Of a DNA stretch of 35,948 nt, positions 1-7,920 are shown piece after piece. Below the pieces are notes generated by a model that saw only the letters and a list, made by a program, of their open reading frames with translations, was not told the DNA's origin and did not search any database. The position numbers and the translations under genes were made by a program. Source of the DNA: Archangiaceae bacterium (GTDB taxonomy: Bacteria > Myxococcota > Myxococcia > Myxococcales > Myxococcaceae); NCBI GenBank assembly GCA_016879935.1, contig JAACJQ010000299.1, positions 1 through 35,948 on the forward strand, read 5' to 3'. Numbering within the stretch: position 1 is the first letter of the stretch; every line of letters starts with the position of its first letter.

Positions 1-2
1 CG

Positions 3-1400
3 CCGGGCCGGCTGGTGCTCTCACCGACAACGGGGATCAACTTCGGCATTGCGATGGCAGCTGGAGCGATCGTCGGAGACTCCAAGTCCGACTTGATCGT
101 TGGCGCATCGGCTCGAGGGACCAATATCGGCTCTGTGTTCGTTTACACAGGAGGCACCATCGACGGCGGTGCCTGCGGGGCGGGATGTCAGGAGCTTCAG
201 CCTCCTACGCCTGAGCCCGGTTTGTACGGCACCGATGTTTCGACCGGCGGCAACGTCGGAAATGTCGCTGCGGAAACGCTGCCAGACCTCGTCGTGGCCC
301 AGCCCACCTGGCCCACGAACGTGACGTCGACTGCGCAGGGGCGTGTCTTCATCTACTTCGGCACGAGCAACTCCACGCTCGACACCGTCAACTTCATCGA
401 GATTCGAGGAGTCGCAGGAGAGGCATTCGGCTCGACAGCTCAGATCATCAAGGACATCGACAACGATGGTCTCGACGAACTGGCGATCTCCGCCCACTCT
501 CAGGGCGGAGGCCAGGGCCGGGTGTACATCTTCAGAGGCCGCTCAGCGAACCCCACTGGCACCCCCGCCAACGCGAATGACAACTGGTACACGAGTCGGA
601 GTGGCGGCTTTGTGAGTTCATCTGCTGCAAACTGGATTCTCGCCGGTCCAACGCCTGTGGCATCTGGCGGCAATGAATTCGGTCGGCTGCGTTGGGGCGT
701 TACGCAACTCGGCGATGTTGACAACGATGGGCGTCAGGACTTCGCAATTCCGATGTCAAAGCTGGCGAGAAATCGCTTGGTTGCATTCTCGGGTGCGCGC
801 GTCGCAGCGACCAACACCGGTCTTCCCAATCCAGCATCCACCTCATTGGTGGTCGACATCGTGGCTCCCCGCTCACTCACCGTCGATGGCTACCAAGTCC
901 TGCTTGCTCCAAGTGGAGAGAGCACTGGCAATAGCGTCGATGGTTTCGCCCGCCGAGCCATCGGGAATCTGACCGTGCAAGGGTCACGGGCCCTCGTGGT
1001 CAGCAACCCCAATGCAAACGCCGTCTATGTGTACACAGGTGTAACGGGTTCGGTGCCCACGATGCCAACGGCGACCATCGTCGGAGCGGTGACGTTCGGA
1101 TTCAACGCCTCAGCTGGGGACTTGAACGCGGACGGGCTTTCAGATCTCGTGGTCACTGAAAACTCCGTGGCCAACGCCAACAACTTCGTCGTCTACCAGC
1201 GCGGCATTGGTGCTCCGTTCGAAACCGCAGCCCAGATCACTCCCGTTCCAGGTCCTGCCAAGTCCTGGCTCTCACGAATCGTCGGGCCGCCTTCGGGCCG
1301 CCTTGGACGAGTCAACCTCATTCATGACGTTGATGGGGATGGCCGACCTGAGTTGATTCTTGGTGATGAGGGCAACAGCCAAGTCGTACTGTGGAGATAA
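3..1400 (+). CDS. FG-GAP/VCBS repeat exoprotein, 5' partial
   Basis: This is the C-terminal part of a secreted or surface beta-propeller protein of the FG-GAP (integrin-alpha-like) type; the frame is open to the left edge, so the true start lies outside the window. The GTG at 15 is probably internal. Calcium-binding loops of the form DxDxDG follow one another: DIDNDGLDELAIS near 452, DVDNDGRQDFAIP near 713, DLNADGLSDLVVT near 1118 and DVDGDGRPELIL near 1326. Each is followed by the hydrophobic strand typical of a propeller blade. Phrases such as GRVFIYFG and GRVYIFRG are blade cores of the same family. It probably acts outside the cell in adhesion or ligand binding, but no partner can be named. 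Codons are less GC-biased than in the ABC operon downstream. The stop lies 2 bases before the start of the small Cys-rich peptide gene. Confidence 0.85.
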   Translation, partial: PGRLVLSPTTGINFGIAMAAGAIVGDSKSDLIVGASARGTNIGSVFVYTGGTIDGGACGAGCQELQPPTPEPGLYGTDVSTGGNVGNVAAETLPDLVVAQPTWPTNVTSTAQGRVFIYFGTSNSTLDTVNFIEIRGVAGEAFGSTAQIIKDIDNDGLDELAISAHSQGGGQGRVYIFRGRSANPTGTPANANDNWYTSRSGGFVSSSAANWILAGPTPVASGGNEFGRLRWGVTQLGDVDNDGRQDFAIPMSKLARNRLVAFSGARVAATNTGLPNPASTSLVVDIVAPRSLTVDGYQVLLAPSGESTGNSVDGFARRAIGNLTVQGSRALVVSNPNANAVYVYTGVTGSVPTMPTATIVGAVTFGFNASAGDLNADGLSDLVVTENSVANANNFVVYQRGIGAPFETAAQITPVPGPAKSWLSRIVGPPSGRLGRVNLIHDVDGDGRPELILGDEGNSQVVLWR

Positions 1401-1402
1401 CT

Positions 1403-1579
1403 ATGGCGTCATCGAAGAAGCCCTACGTCACCCCTTCCGTCAAATCAGCATCGGTTGGAGAAAAAAGCGTGTTGCTGGCGTGCACTCCCCTCTTCTGTGG
1501 TGCTCTTGAGTGCTGCGGACCGGGCACGGCAAACGAGGGCAGCTGCCAGCCTCCCGGTGAGTGCGACGCTCCTCCATGA
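1403..1579 (+). CDS. Small Cys-rich peptide, RiPP-precursor-like
   Basis: A 58-residue peptide. ATG at 1403 is preferred over the in-frame GTG at 1391 because GGAG (1393-1396) sits 6 bases upstream of the ATG. The N-terminal half is charged and carries KKPYVTPSV, a YxxP motif like that in leader peptides of several RiPP precursor families, followed by EKSVLLAC. The C-terminal half holds six cysteines, with spacing C-x5-C-x4-CC-x9-C-x5-C, and many Gly and Pro. There is no signal peptide. It lies 2 bases after the FG-GAP gene and 14 bases before an EamA transporter, so all three may be co-transcribed. No radical SAM, YcaO, lanthionine synthetase or peptidase gene is visible nearby, so a modified product is only an inference. 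It could instead be a small metal-binding or structural protein. Real coding is likely because of the good ribosome site and tight packing. Confidence 0.6.
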   Translation: MASSKKPYVTPSVKSASVGEKSVLLACTPLFCGALECCGPGTANEGSCQPPGECDAPP

Positions 1580-1593
1580 CTTCCGTCTGACCC

Positions 1594-2481
1594 GTGCCCG
1601 GCAAACTGGGAAGCCCGGGCGCGAGAGCCTTGGGGTTGTGCACGCTCATCTGGGGGCTGACGTTCGTGGTCGTGAAAGACGCGCTCAACGCGTCTGACTC
1701 GTTCACCTTCCTCGCATTTCGGTTCGCGCTCGGCGCCGTCGCCAGTCTGCTCTGGGCGCGGCGCCGTGCTTTTGAGCGCGCGACGATCACCAACGGACTT
1801 GGCCTCGGGCTGGTGCTCTTTGCGGGCTACGCGTTTCAGACCTTCGGGCTCGAGAGCACCACACCGTCGCGCTCCGCGTTTCTGACCGGGCTCGCGGTCA
1901 TCGGAGTGCCCTTTGTCTCCTGGGTGCTCTTTCGGCGCGCGCCGTCGTGGGCATCGGCTGCTGGAGCCCTCGTCGCCATCGCCGGTCTCGCGCGCCTCAC
2001 TGGCTTCGGTCTTGGCGATGCGCTGAGCCGCGGAGACCTGCTCACGCTCGGGTGTGCGGTCGCGTACGCGCTCCACATCGCGCTCACCGAGAAGTTCGCG
2101 AAGGGAGGGGCGTCGGTGGGGCTCGTCGCAGTCCAGCTGCTCACGGTGGCGGCGCTGTCGGCCATCTGCATCCCGCTCGGGACGCCACGGTTCCAGCCAA
2201 CGTCTGCCTGGTGGGGCGCCGTCGCGACCACGGGCCTCATTGCGTCTGCTCTCGCCATTTCGATTCAGACCTGGGCACAGACCCGAACTTCGGCTGTGCG
2301 TGCCGCCGTCATCTTCTCGCTCGAGCCCGTCATCGCGCTTACGGCATCAGTCGTTCTCGGCCGTGAGTCGCCAGGCGCCCCCGAGCTGCTCGGCGGTGGC
2401 CTCATCGTCGCTGGCGTGCTCGTCTCCGAGGTCGGCACCTCGATCGCCCGAAGCAGACCCGTTCAGATCGCGCAGACATGA
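1594..2481 (+). CDS. EamA-family (DMT superfamily) transporter
   Basis: A 295-residue inner-membrane protein with about ten hydrophobic segments arranged as two EamA halves, the usual size for the drug/metabolite transporter superfamily. Family hallmarks are visible: LIWGLTFVVVKDAL in the first membrane span, the FRFALGA segment, TPSRSAFLTGL near residue 90, and SLEPVIALTASVVLGE-like text (SLEPVIALTASVVLGRE) near residue 245. The start is set at GTG 1594 because a stop in this frame at 1588 rules out the ATG at 1576. No clear ribosome site precedes it, so translation may be coupled to the peptide gene. The substrate is unknown: relatives export amino acids, metabolites or drugs. Its place directly after a RiPP-like peptide gene makes peptide-related export a possibility, but EamA proteins are not established peptide exporters. 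Confidence 0.88.
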   Translation: MPGKLGSPGARALGLCTLIWGLTFVVVKDALNASDSFTFLAFRFALGAVASLLWARRRAFERATITNGLGLGLVLFAGYAFQTFGLESTTPSRSAFLTGLAVIGVPFVSWVLFRRAPSWASAAGALVAIAGLARLTGFGLGDALSRGDLLTLGCAVAYALHIALTEKFAKGGASVGLVAVQLLTVAALSAICIPLGTPRFQPTSAWWGAVATTGLIASALAISIQTWAQTRTSAVRAAVIFSLEPVIALTASVVLGRESPGAPELLGGGLIVAGVLVSEVGTSIARSRPVQIAQT

Positions 2482-2795
2482 AGGTGAGAACCAGCACCTG
2501 GGTCTTGCTGGTGATGCTCGCAGCGAACACGGTCGTCGCTGCGCGACCACGGTTCTTCATGCCGGCTGCGTGGTTCCGTCCACTCCCGCATCAGGAGTAC
2601 GGCTTCACCACCGCCGACTTCGCGCTGATTGTGCTGCTGGTCGCGCTGACGGTGTTGGCCGTCGTCATTCTGCTCTACGCCGTGATTCGCGCTGCGCTTC
2701 GGCCTGACTTTCGACGCGACGCACTGATACTGGGAATGGCCATCGTGCTGAACGGTGCGGGGTGGTTCCTCGCCTCGTGGCTCAATCAGCGCTGA
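2478..2795 (+). CDS. Small membrane protein, unknown
   Basis: A 105-residue protein whose ATG overlaps the stop of the EamA transporter gene in an ATGA arrangement, so the two are probably translationally coupled. It has an N-terminal hydrophobic segment (STWVLLVMLAANTVVAA, perhaps a signal or first span), a strong central span (ADFALIVLLVALTVLAVVIL), a basic loop (RAALRPDFRRD) and a third span ending ASWLNQR. I do not recognise a family. The topology suggests an inner-membrane protein with three spans. The overlap suggests a shared role with the transporter, but nothing in the sequence defines it. Confidence 0.65.
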   Translation: MKVRTSTWVLLVMLAANTVVAARPRFFMPAAWFRPLPHQEYGFTTADFALIVLLVALTVLAVVILLYAVIRAALRPDFRRDALILGMAIVLNGAGWFLASWLNQR

Positions 2796-2814
2796 CGCGC
2801 TCCCGGCGTTCACG

Positions 2815-3221
2815 GAGACGTTCTGTTCCGGTGGGATGTGCACATCGGGTAGCGCGTCGGGCGGCTCCGCGTCGGGCGGCTCCGCGTCGGGTGGCTCCGC
2901 GTCGGGTGGCTCTGCGTCGGGCGGCTCCGCGTCGGGTGGCTCCGCGTCGGGTGGCTCCGCGTCGGGTGGCTCCACGTCGGGTGGCTCCGCGTCGGGTGGC
3001 TCCGCGTCGGGTGGCTCCGCGGCGGGTGGCTCCGCGGCAGGCGGCTCGGCGGCAGGCAGTTCGGCGTCTGGAGGCTCGGCCGCAGGAGGCTCAGCCGCAG
3101 GCGGTTCGGCGGCAGGAGGCTCGGCTGGGGAGACCCTTGTCCGAACCAGTACAATTGCGAGCCTGAGGTTGGCTATCAGTGTTGCCAGCCGAGTCCCGAC
3201 AGTTGCTTCATCAACTGCTGA
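2815..3221 (+). pseudogene. Decapitated, frameshifted linker-type lipoprotein remnant
   Basis: This stretch reads as the middle and end of a linker lipoprotein without its beginning. Frame 1 gives FTETFCSGGMCTSG, like the end of the Cys-rich heads seen at 18900 and 35407, then a long (GSASG)n linker to about 3129. The frame then runs into unlikely sequence, while frame 0 gives a convincing Cys-rich tail, DPCPNQYNC, then a CCQPSPDSC block, ending in CFINC and a stop at 3219-3221. Adding one G to the GGGG run at 3127-3130 would join both parts as GGSAGGDPCPNQYNC. No signal peptide, lipobox or ribosome site precedes it; the upstream DNA is taken by the small membrane protein gene. I read it as a lipoprotein gene that lost its head and one base. 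A sequencing error in the G run, or a separate secreted peptide, are alternatives. Confidence 0.6.
2848..3117 (+). repeat. 15-bp tandem repeat, about 18 copies (GSASG linker)
   Basis: The unit is close to GGCTCCGCGTCGGGT, encoding Gly-Ser-Ala-Ser-Gly. About eleven units at the left are nearly identical, differing mostly at synonymous sites (one has Thr for Ala). The last seven diverge toward GSAAG with different codons. This gradient suggests recent expansion at the left side. A 15-bp unit changes linker length without changing frame. Confidence 0.9.
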
Positions 3222-3333
3222 GACCCCGCTCCGACCAGATTGGTGACAGGACGGCCCCATCAGAAACGTCGTCTTGGACTCGGCAGATGACGCGCCTTGA
3301 CACCTGATCGACGCGTATTAACCACCCCGGCCG

Positions 3334-4266
3334 ATGATCCAGGTCGACGGTCTGAGCAAGTACTACGGCGAACACGCCGCCATCAAAGGCCTGTCCTTCA
3401 CCATTCAGTCCGGTGAGGTGGTGGGCTTTCTCGGTCTCAACGGCGCGGGCAAGACGACGACGCTCAAGGTGCTGGGGTGCGTGCTGCTCCCCACCTCCGG
3501 GCGTGTCATCGTCGACGGCTTCGACGTCACGCGAGACCCGCACGAGATTCGCAAGCGCATCGGCTACCTGCCCGACACGCCGCCGGTCTACGACGAGATG
3601 ACCGTCGGGTCGTACCTCGCCTTCGTCGCGAAGCTGCGAGGCGTCGCCGATGCCAACGTCGCCAACTTCGTCGCCGATGCCGAGAAGAAGACGGCCATCA
3701 CCGACAAACACGACGACATCATCTCCACGCTTTCGCACGGCTACCAGCAGCGCGTCGGCCTGGCCCAGGCGCTGGTGCACAAGCCGAAGCTGCTCATCCT
3801 CGACGAGCCCACGGGCGGTCTCGACCCCGTGCAGATCGTCGAGATGCGCGAGGTCATCAAGGCGCTCAAAGGCGAGCACACCGTGCTCGTCTCGAGCCAC
3901 ATCCTCGGAGAGATCTCCCAGGTCTGCGATCGCTACCTCGTCATTCAAGGCGGCGAGCTCATCGCGCAGGGCACCGAGGCCGAGCTCTCGAACAAGCTCG
4001 GCTCAGGCGGGCCCATCGAGATCGATTGCGTCGGAGCGGCCGGCCCCGTCATCGAGCTCCTCAAGAAGGTCGACGGCGTCGTCGACATCACGATGGTGAA
4101 GCTCGACGGCCAGAACCTCTCGCTCCACGTCGACGCGAAGAACGACATCAGGCCCCAGCTCGTGAAAGCCCTCGTGCAGGCCGACATCGGCGTCTTGCGC
4201 GTCGATCGCGCCGCGCACCGCCTCGAGAACATCTTCCTCAAGCTGACCCACGGAAAGGACGCGTGA
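3334..4266 (+). CDS. ABC transporter ATPase, GldA-like
   Basis: A 310-residue ATP-binding subunit that would energise the permease encoded next to it. Visible motifs are Walker A GLNGAGKTT (residues 34-42), signature LSHGYQQR (133-140), Walker B LLILDEP (153-159), D-loop GLD (162-164) and the H-loop His189 in SSHI. The Q-loop region reads GYLPDTPPVY, as in GldA-type ATPases, instead of having a Gln. A C-terminal domain of about 90 residues follows the nucleotide-binding domain, also usual in this group. It begins the four-gene set ATPase, permease, auxiliary protein, DUF4340 protein. Its stop codon overlaps the next start by one base. The similarity to flavobacterial GldA does not prove a role in gliding: this transporter type is widespread in organisms that do not glide that way. 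Confidence 0.93.
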   Translation: MIQVDGLSKYYGEHAAIKGLSFTIQSGEVVGFLGLNGAGKTTTLKVLGCVLLPTSGRVIVDGFDVTRDPHEIRKRIGYLPDTPPVYDEMTVGSYLAFVAKLRGVADANVANFVADAEKKTAITDKHDDIISTLSHGYQQRVGLAQALVHKPKLLILDEPTGGLDPVQIVEMREVIKALKGEHTVLVSSHILGEISQVCDRYLVIQGGELIAQGTEAELSNKLGSGGPIEIDCVGAAGPVIELLKKVDGVVDITMVKLDGQNLSLHVDAKNDIRPQLVKALVQADIGVLRVDRAAHRLENIFLKLTHGKDA

Positions 4267-4988
4267 TGAACACCGTGCTGCTCATCGCCCGCCGAGAGCT
4301 GGGCGCCTACCTGCGCACCATGAGCGGGTACGTCATCATCGCGGTGCTGCTCTTCCTCGACGGCCTCGCCTTCAACGCCTTCGCTGTCGCCGGCACTGCC
4401 AAGAAGTCCTCCGAGGTGCTCGCCGACTTCTTCTTCTGGACCTCGGGCATCGGCATGGCCGGCGCCGTGTTCCTCTCGATGCGCCTCATCGCCGAGGAGC
4501 GTCAGACCGGCACCGTGCAGCTGCTCTACTCGTCGCCCGTGCACGATCGCGAGATCGTCGCCGGCAAGTTCCTCGCGGCGCTCGCGTTCCTCTGTCTCTT
4601 CTACGCGGGCACTGCGTACATGCCGATTCTCGTCGCCGTGTACGGGAAGATCTCCCTGGGCCACGTGCTCTCGGGCTACCTCGGCCTCATCTTCGTCGGA
4701 GCGGCGAGCCTCGCGGTCGGCCTCTTCGGCAGCGCGCTCACCAAGAGCCAGGTCGTCGCGGCCGTCAGCTCGGGCGTCATGTGCGTCGCGCTCACCATGT
4801 GCTGGATCGTCGCGAAGGTCGTCGACCGGCCCTTCACCGAGATCATCACCGGCCTCGCCTGGTTCGGGCACTTCGAGCCGTTCCGTCAGGGCCTCGTGCA
4901 CCTCAAACACTCCGTCTATTTCGGGCTGGTCACCTTCGTCGCGCTCTTCGCCGCCACGCGCGTGCTGGAAGCGCGGAGGTGGAGGTAA
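4266..4988 (+). CDS. ABC-2 permease, GldF-like
   Basis: A 240-residue membrane subunit with six hydrophobic spans. The ATG at 4266 shares its A with the stop of the ATPase gene and has GGAAAGGA upstream, so the open frame that extends further left is not used. It contains MRLIAEERQTGTVQLLYSSPV near residues 75-95, matching the conserved EExxGTxxLLxxxP region between spans 2 and 3 of ABC-2/NosY permeases. The C-terminus RRWR is a short cytoplasmic tail. Two copies should pair with the ATPase in the inner membrane. The substrate is unknown. The next gene begins 3 bases later after a GGAGG ribosome site. Confidence 0.9.
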   Translation: MNTVLLIARRELGAYLRTMSGYVIIAVLLFLDGLAFNAFAVAGTAKKSSEVLADFFFWTSGIGMAGAVFLSMRLIAEERQTGTVQLLYSSPVHDREIVAGKFLAALAFLCLFYAGTAYMPILVAVYGKISLGHVLSGYLGLIFVGAASLAVGLFGSALTKSQVVAAVSSGVMCVALTMCWIVAKVVDRPFTEIITGLAWFGHFEPFRQGLVHLKHSVYFGLVTFVALFAATRVLEARRWR

Positions 4989-4991
4989 GCC

Positions 4992-6836
4992 ATGCTCAAG
5001 AAAAGCTGGATTCTCTCGCTGCTCGTCGGCGCCGGCCTGCTCTCGGTGTGGATCGGCGAGCGCATCGTCGACGGTGACACCCGCACCATCTTCACCGCTG
5101 GCGGCGCGGTGCTCATGGCCCTCGCCATCGGCCTGCGCTTCATGCGCGTGAACGTCGCCAACTCGGGGCAGATCGAAAAGACGCTCCTCGGCCTGCACGG
5201 CCTCACCTTCCTCTCGGTCGGCCTCTACGTCTGGCAGTCGGACCTGTGGGCGAAGGTCGCGGGCCAGACGCTCGAGACCGACTGGCCGAAGCTCGCAGGG
5301 GTCGTCGCCGTCCTCGTCCCCGCCGTGCTGGTGCTCGCGCTCATTCCCACGCTGCTGGTGGAGCTCTCGTACGCCGCGATGGCGAAGGCGCCGGTGATGG
5401 AGATCGGCCGCATTCAAGAGGCCACGAACGCCGGCCTCGGCCTGGGCTTCGTGCTCATCTTCGCGTTCTCGGTGCAGTACGTCGTCACCGAGCGCGACGT
5501 GAAGAAGGACTTCTCGTACTTCCGCGCGGCGCGCCCCGGAGACGCCACCAAGCGCCTCATCAACTCCCTCGACGAGCCGCTCGAGGTCTTCCTCTTCTTC
5601 CCGCCCGCCTCCGACGCGTCAGCGTTCGTGCAGGCGTACTTCGACGAGCTCAAAGAGGGCTCCTCGATGCTGAAGGTGCAGCTGCTCGACCAGGCGCTCG
5701 AGCCCATCAAGTCGAAAGACCTGGGCGTCAGCAACAACGGCTCGGTCGTCATCAAGAAGGGCGCGCGCAAAGAGACGCTCTTCCTCGGCACCGAGGCCGA
5801 GAAGGCCCGCACGCAGCTGCGCGGCCTCGACGTCGAGATTCAGAAGCGCGTGCTGCAGATCGCCAAGAGCAAGCGCACCGTCTACATGACGTCGGGCCAC
5901 GGCGAGCGCACGCAAGACCCCATCGCCAACGAGCAGCGCGCCAACATCGACATTCTCTGGCGCTCCCTGCAGGACCAGAACTTCGAGGTGCGCACGCTCT
6001 CGGCCGCCGAAGGCCTTGGTCAGGATGTGCCCCGTGACGCCGCCGCGGTGTTCGTCATCGGCCCCACGCGCGCCTTCACGCCGCCCGAAGCCCAGGCCCT
6101 GGTGGAGTACGGCAAACGAGGCGGCAAGCTCTTCATCGCACTCGACCCCGAAGCGGGCCCGTCGTTCGAAGAGCTGCTCACGCCGCTGGGCCTCTCGTTC
6201 AAGCCCGAGATTCTCACCGACGACAAGAGCTTCGCCCGCATGCGCGCGCAGGCCAGCCCGTCTGATCGCCGCAACATCGGCACGCGCACTTTCTCGTCGC
6301 ACCCGTCGGTGAACTACCTCTCGCGCTCCCAGCAGCCGGTGCTGCTCGTCGGCTCGGGCGCCATCACCGAGCTGCAGACGCACCCGGCCGATCTCGTCAT
6401 CGACATGGCGCTGCGCTCGCAGTCGACGACGTGGAACGACGTGAACAACAACTTCGAATACGACGCGCCGACCGAGGTGCGTCAGGCCTACGGCGTGCTC
6501 TCGGCCGTCACGCGCCGCGCCGCCAGCAACAAGCTCGAAGACGAGCTGCGCGTGCTGGTGCTGGGAGACTCCGACGGCATCGCCGATGACGTGCTGCCGC
6601 TGCTCCAGGGCAACCAGTACCTCGTCGTCGACGGCCTCAAATGGCTGCTCGGTGAAGAGCAGCTGCAGGGGAACACCAACAGCGAGCTCGACGTGCCGAT
6701 GACGCGCACGCGCAAGGAAGACTCCGTGTGGTTCTACGGCACGACGTTCCTCGCGCCGGTCGCGGTGCTGGCGCTGGGCTTCGTCATGCGGCGGCGCACG
6801 AGCCGGCCGCGCAAGCAGCAGGAGGTGAAGTCGTGA
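4992..6836 (+). CDS. GldG-like ABC auxiliary protein
   Basis: A 614-residue protein with four to five N-terminal membrane spans (roughly residues 5-160), a large domain of the ABC_transp_aux (GldG) type, and a last span near residues 585-605 followed by RRRTSRPRKQ at the cytoplasmic face. The family-like start of the soluble part is DFSYFRAARPGDATKRLINS and EPLEVFLFFP near residues 175-205. Further on come VYMTSGHGER and GGKLFIALDPE, typical of the domain. The extra N-terminal spans make it longer than a minimal GldG. It probably sits in the inner membrane with the permease and faces the periplasm. The stop overlaps the next start (GTGA), supporting one transcript and coupled translation. Confidence 0.88.
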   Translation: MLKKSWILSLLVGAGLLSVWIGERIVDGDTRTIFTAGGAVLMALAIGLRFMRVNVANSGQIEKTLLGLHGLTFLSVGLYVWQSDLWAKVAGQTLETDWPKLAGVVAVLVPAVLVLALIPTLLVELSYAAMAKAPVMEIGRIQEATNAGLGLGFVLIFAFSVQYVVTERDVKKDFSYFRAARPGDATKRLINSLDEPLEVFLFFPPASDASAFVQAYFDELKEGSSMLKVQLLDQALEPIKSKDLGVSNNGSVVIKKGARKETLFLGTEAEKARTQLRGLDVEIQKRVLQIAKSKRTVYMTSGHGERTQDPIANEQRANIDILWRSLQDQNFEVRTLSAAEGLGQDVPRDAAAVFVIGPTRAFTPPEAQALVEYGKRGGKLFIALDPEAGPSFEELLTPLGLSFKPEILTDDKSFARMRAQASPSDRRNIGTRTFSSHPSVNYLSRSQQPVLLVGSGAITELQTHPADLVIDMALRSQSTTWNDVNNNFEYDAPTEVRQAYGVLSAVTRRAASNKLEDELRVLVLGDSDGIADDVLPLLQGNQYLVVDGLKWLLGEEQLQGNTNSELDVPMTRTRKEDSVWFYGTTFLAPVAVLALGFVMRRRTSRPRKQQEVKS

Positions 6837-7909
6837 AGGCCCGAAGCGTCGCGATGACGGGAGCGCTGGCGGGGCTGGGTCTGCTCGCCGCGTACACCAC
6901 GTGGCAGCGCCCGAAAGAGACGGCGGCGGCCTCGACGAACGTGAAGGTGCTCGACGCCAGCAAGCAGTCGCTGGAGTCGGTGAAGTACGAAGACGGCCAG
7001 CGCTTCCTCTCGCTCAAACGCGTCGAAGGTGAGCTCTGGGTCACCTCGGGGTGGATTCCCGGCAAGGAGCCCGCGCCGCCCGACGCCGGCGTGACGACGA
7101 CGTTCGTTCCCGCCGACGGTGGGCTCGATGCCGATGGTGGCGTCATCGACGCGGGCTTCATCGAGGTGTCGAGGAAGGCGCCGAAGGTGGCTCCCACGCG
7201 CGAGGTGAAAGCGAACGAGCGTGCCGAGACGGCGCTGCAGAAGTTCATGCCGTTCGAGGCGACGCGGGCGCTGGGCTCGCTGACCGACGAGAAGCTCGCC
7301 GAGCTGGGCCTCACGGGAACCGATCGCAAGCTCGAGCTGATGGTCGCGAGCACCGCGCGCGTGTTCAAGGTGGCGAAGACGCTGCCCGGCATCTTCGGCA
7401 CGTACATTCAGGAAGAGCGCACGGGTGAGGTGTACCTGCTGCCCGGCTCGCTGCTGTCGGACTTCGACCCGCAGTCGCAGGTGCTCGTCGACCGCCGCCT
7501 GCACGTCTTCAAGCAGAGCGAGTTCGACGCCTTCACCGTGAAGTCAGAGGGCAAAGAAGCCTCGTTCGTGCAGACGAACGCCGAGATTCCCACGACGGCG
7601 AAGGTCGCGCGCGCGGCCACTCCGGACAAACCCGACGAGCTCGTGAAGAACTGGCACGACAAGGTCTGGGGCCGCCTCATCGTCACCGAGGTGCTGGGCA
7701 AGGGTGAGCTGCCGAACGGCAAGGAGCCGACCGTCGCGCTGCGCCTCGACTATTCGCAGAAGGGCAAGGCGAAGGGGTTCCTCGAGCTGGCCATCGGCGA
7801 CGGCGTGTCGATGTGGGCGCGCACCGAGAACACGGCCTCGTGGGTGTCGGTGCACCAGGGAAGTGACGAGCTGCTCATCGAAGCGAAGAAGCTGGTGCTC
7901 GAGCAGTAA
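6833..7909 (+). CDS. DUF4340 domain protein
   Basis: A 358-residue protein starting at GTG 6833. This start is chosen over the longer open frame because it overlaps the upstream stop (GTGA) and has a perfect AGGAGGTGA at 6820-6828. It has one N-terminal membrane anchor (AMTGALAGLGLLAAYTTW, residues 7-24) and then a mostly periplasmic domain. DUF4340 features are seen in LESVKYEDGQRFLSLKR near residue 45 and in the AEIGLTG-like text LAELGLTGTDRKLELMV near residues 155-170. A Pro/Asp/Gly-rich insert (about 80-115) separates the two parts. DUF4340 proteins commonly accompany GldAFG-type transporters, so it is probably the fourth subunit. Its biochemical role is unknown. Confidence 0.88.
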   Translation: MKARSVAMTGALAGLGLLAAYTTWQRPKETAAASTNVKVLDASKQSLESVKYEDGQRFLSLKRVEGELWVTSGWIPGKEPAPPDAGVTTTFVPADGGLDADGGVIDAGFIEVSRKAPKVAPTREVKANERAETALQKFMPFEATRALGSLTDEKLAELGLTGTDRKLELMVASTARVFKVAKTLPGIFGTYIQEERTGEVYLLPGSLLSDFDPQSQVLVDRRLHVFKQSEFDAFTVKSEGKEASFVQTNAEIPTTAKVARAATPDKPDELVKNWHDKVWGRLIVTEVLGKGELPNGKEPTVALRLDYSQKGKAKGFLELAIGDGVSMWARTENTASWVSVHQGSDELLIEAKKLVLEQ

Positions 7910-7920
7910 CGACGAAGCGC

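Noticed and set aside
1391-1402. GTG 1391 as start of the Cys peptide
   Set aside because: It would overlap the upstream gene and place GGAG inside the coding region; ATG 1403 has ideal spacing.
2848-3117. CRISPR array
   Set aside because: Units are 15 bp and contiguous with no spacers; they encode a linker.
2463-3260. Minus-strand frame encoding a PPDAE repeat, and a plus-strand frame encoding an RRAAPRR repeat
   Set aside because: A 15-bp repeat stays open in several frames; only the GSASG reading fits the lipoprotein linkers elsewhere in the window.
3297-3321. TTGACA with TATTAA as a promoter for the ABC operon
   Set aside because: The spacing is 13 bases, too short for a sigma-70 promoter.
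3945-5417. A 490-codon open frame on the minus strand across the ABC operon
   Set aside because: It mirrors three well-supported plus-strand genes and is rich in Asp/Glu/Arg/His, as expected for the antisense of GC-biased codons.
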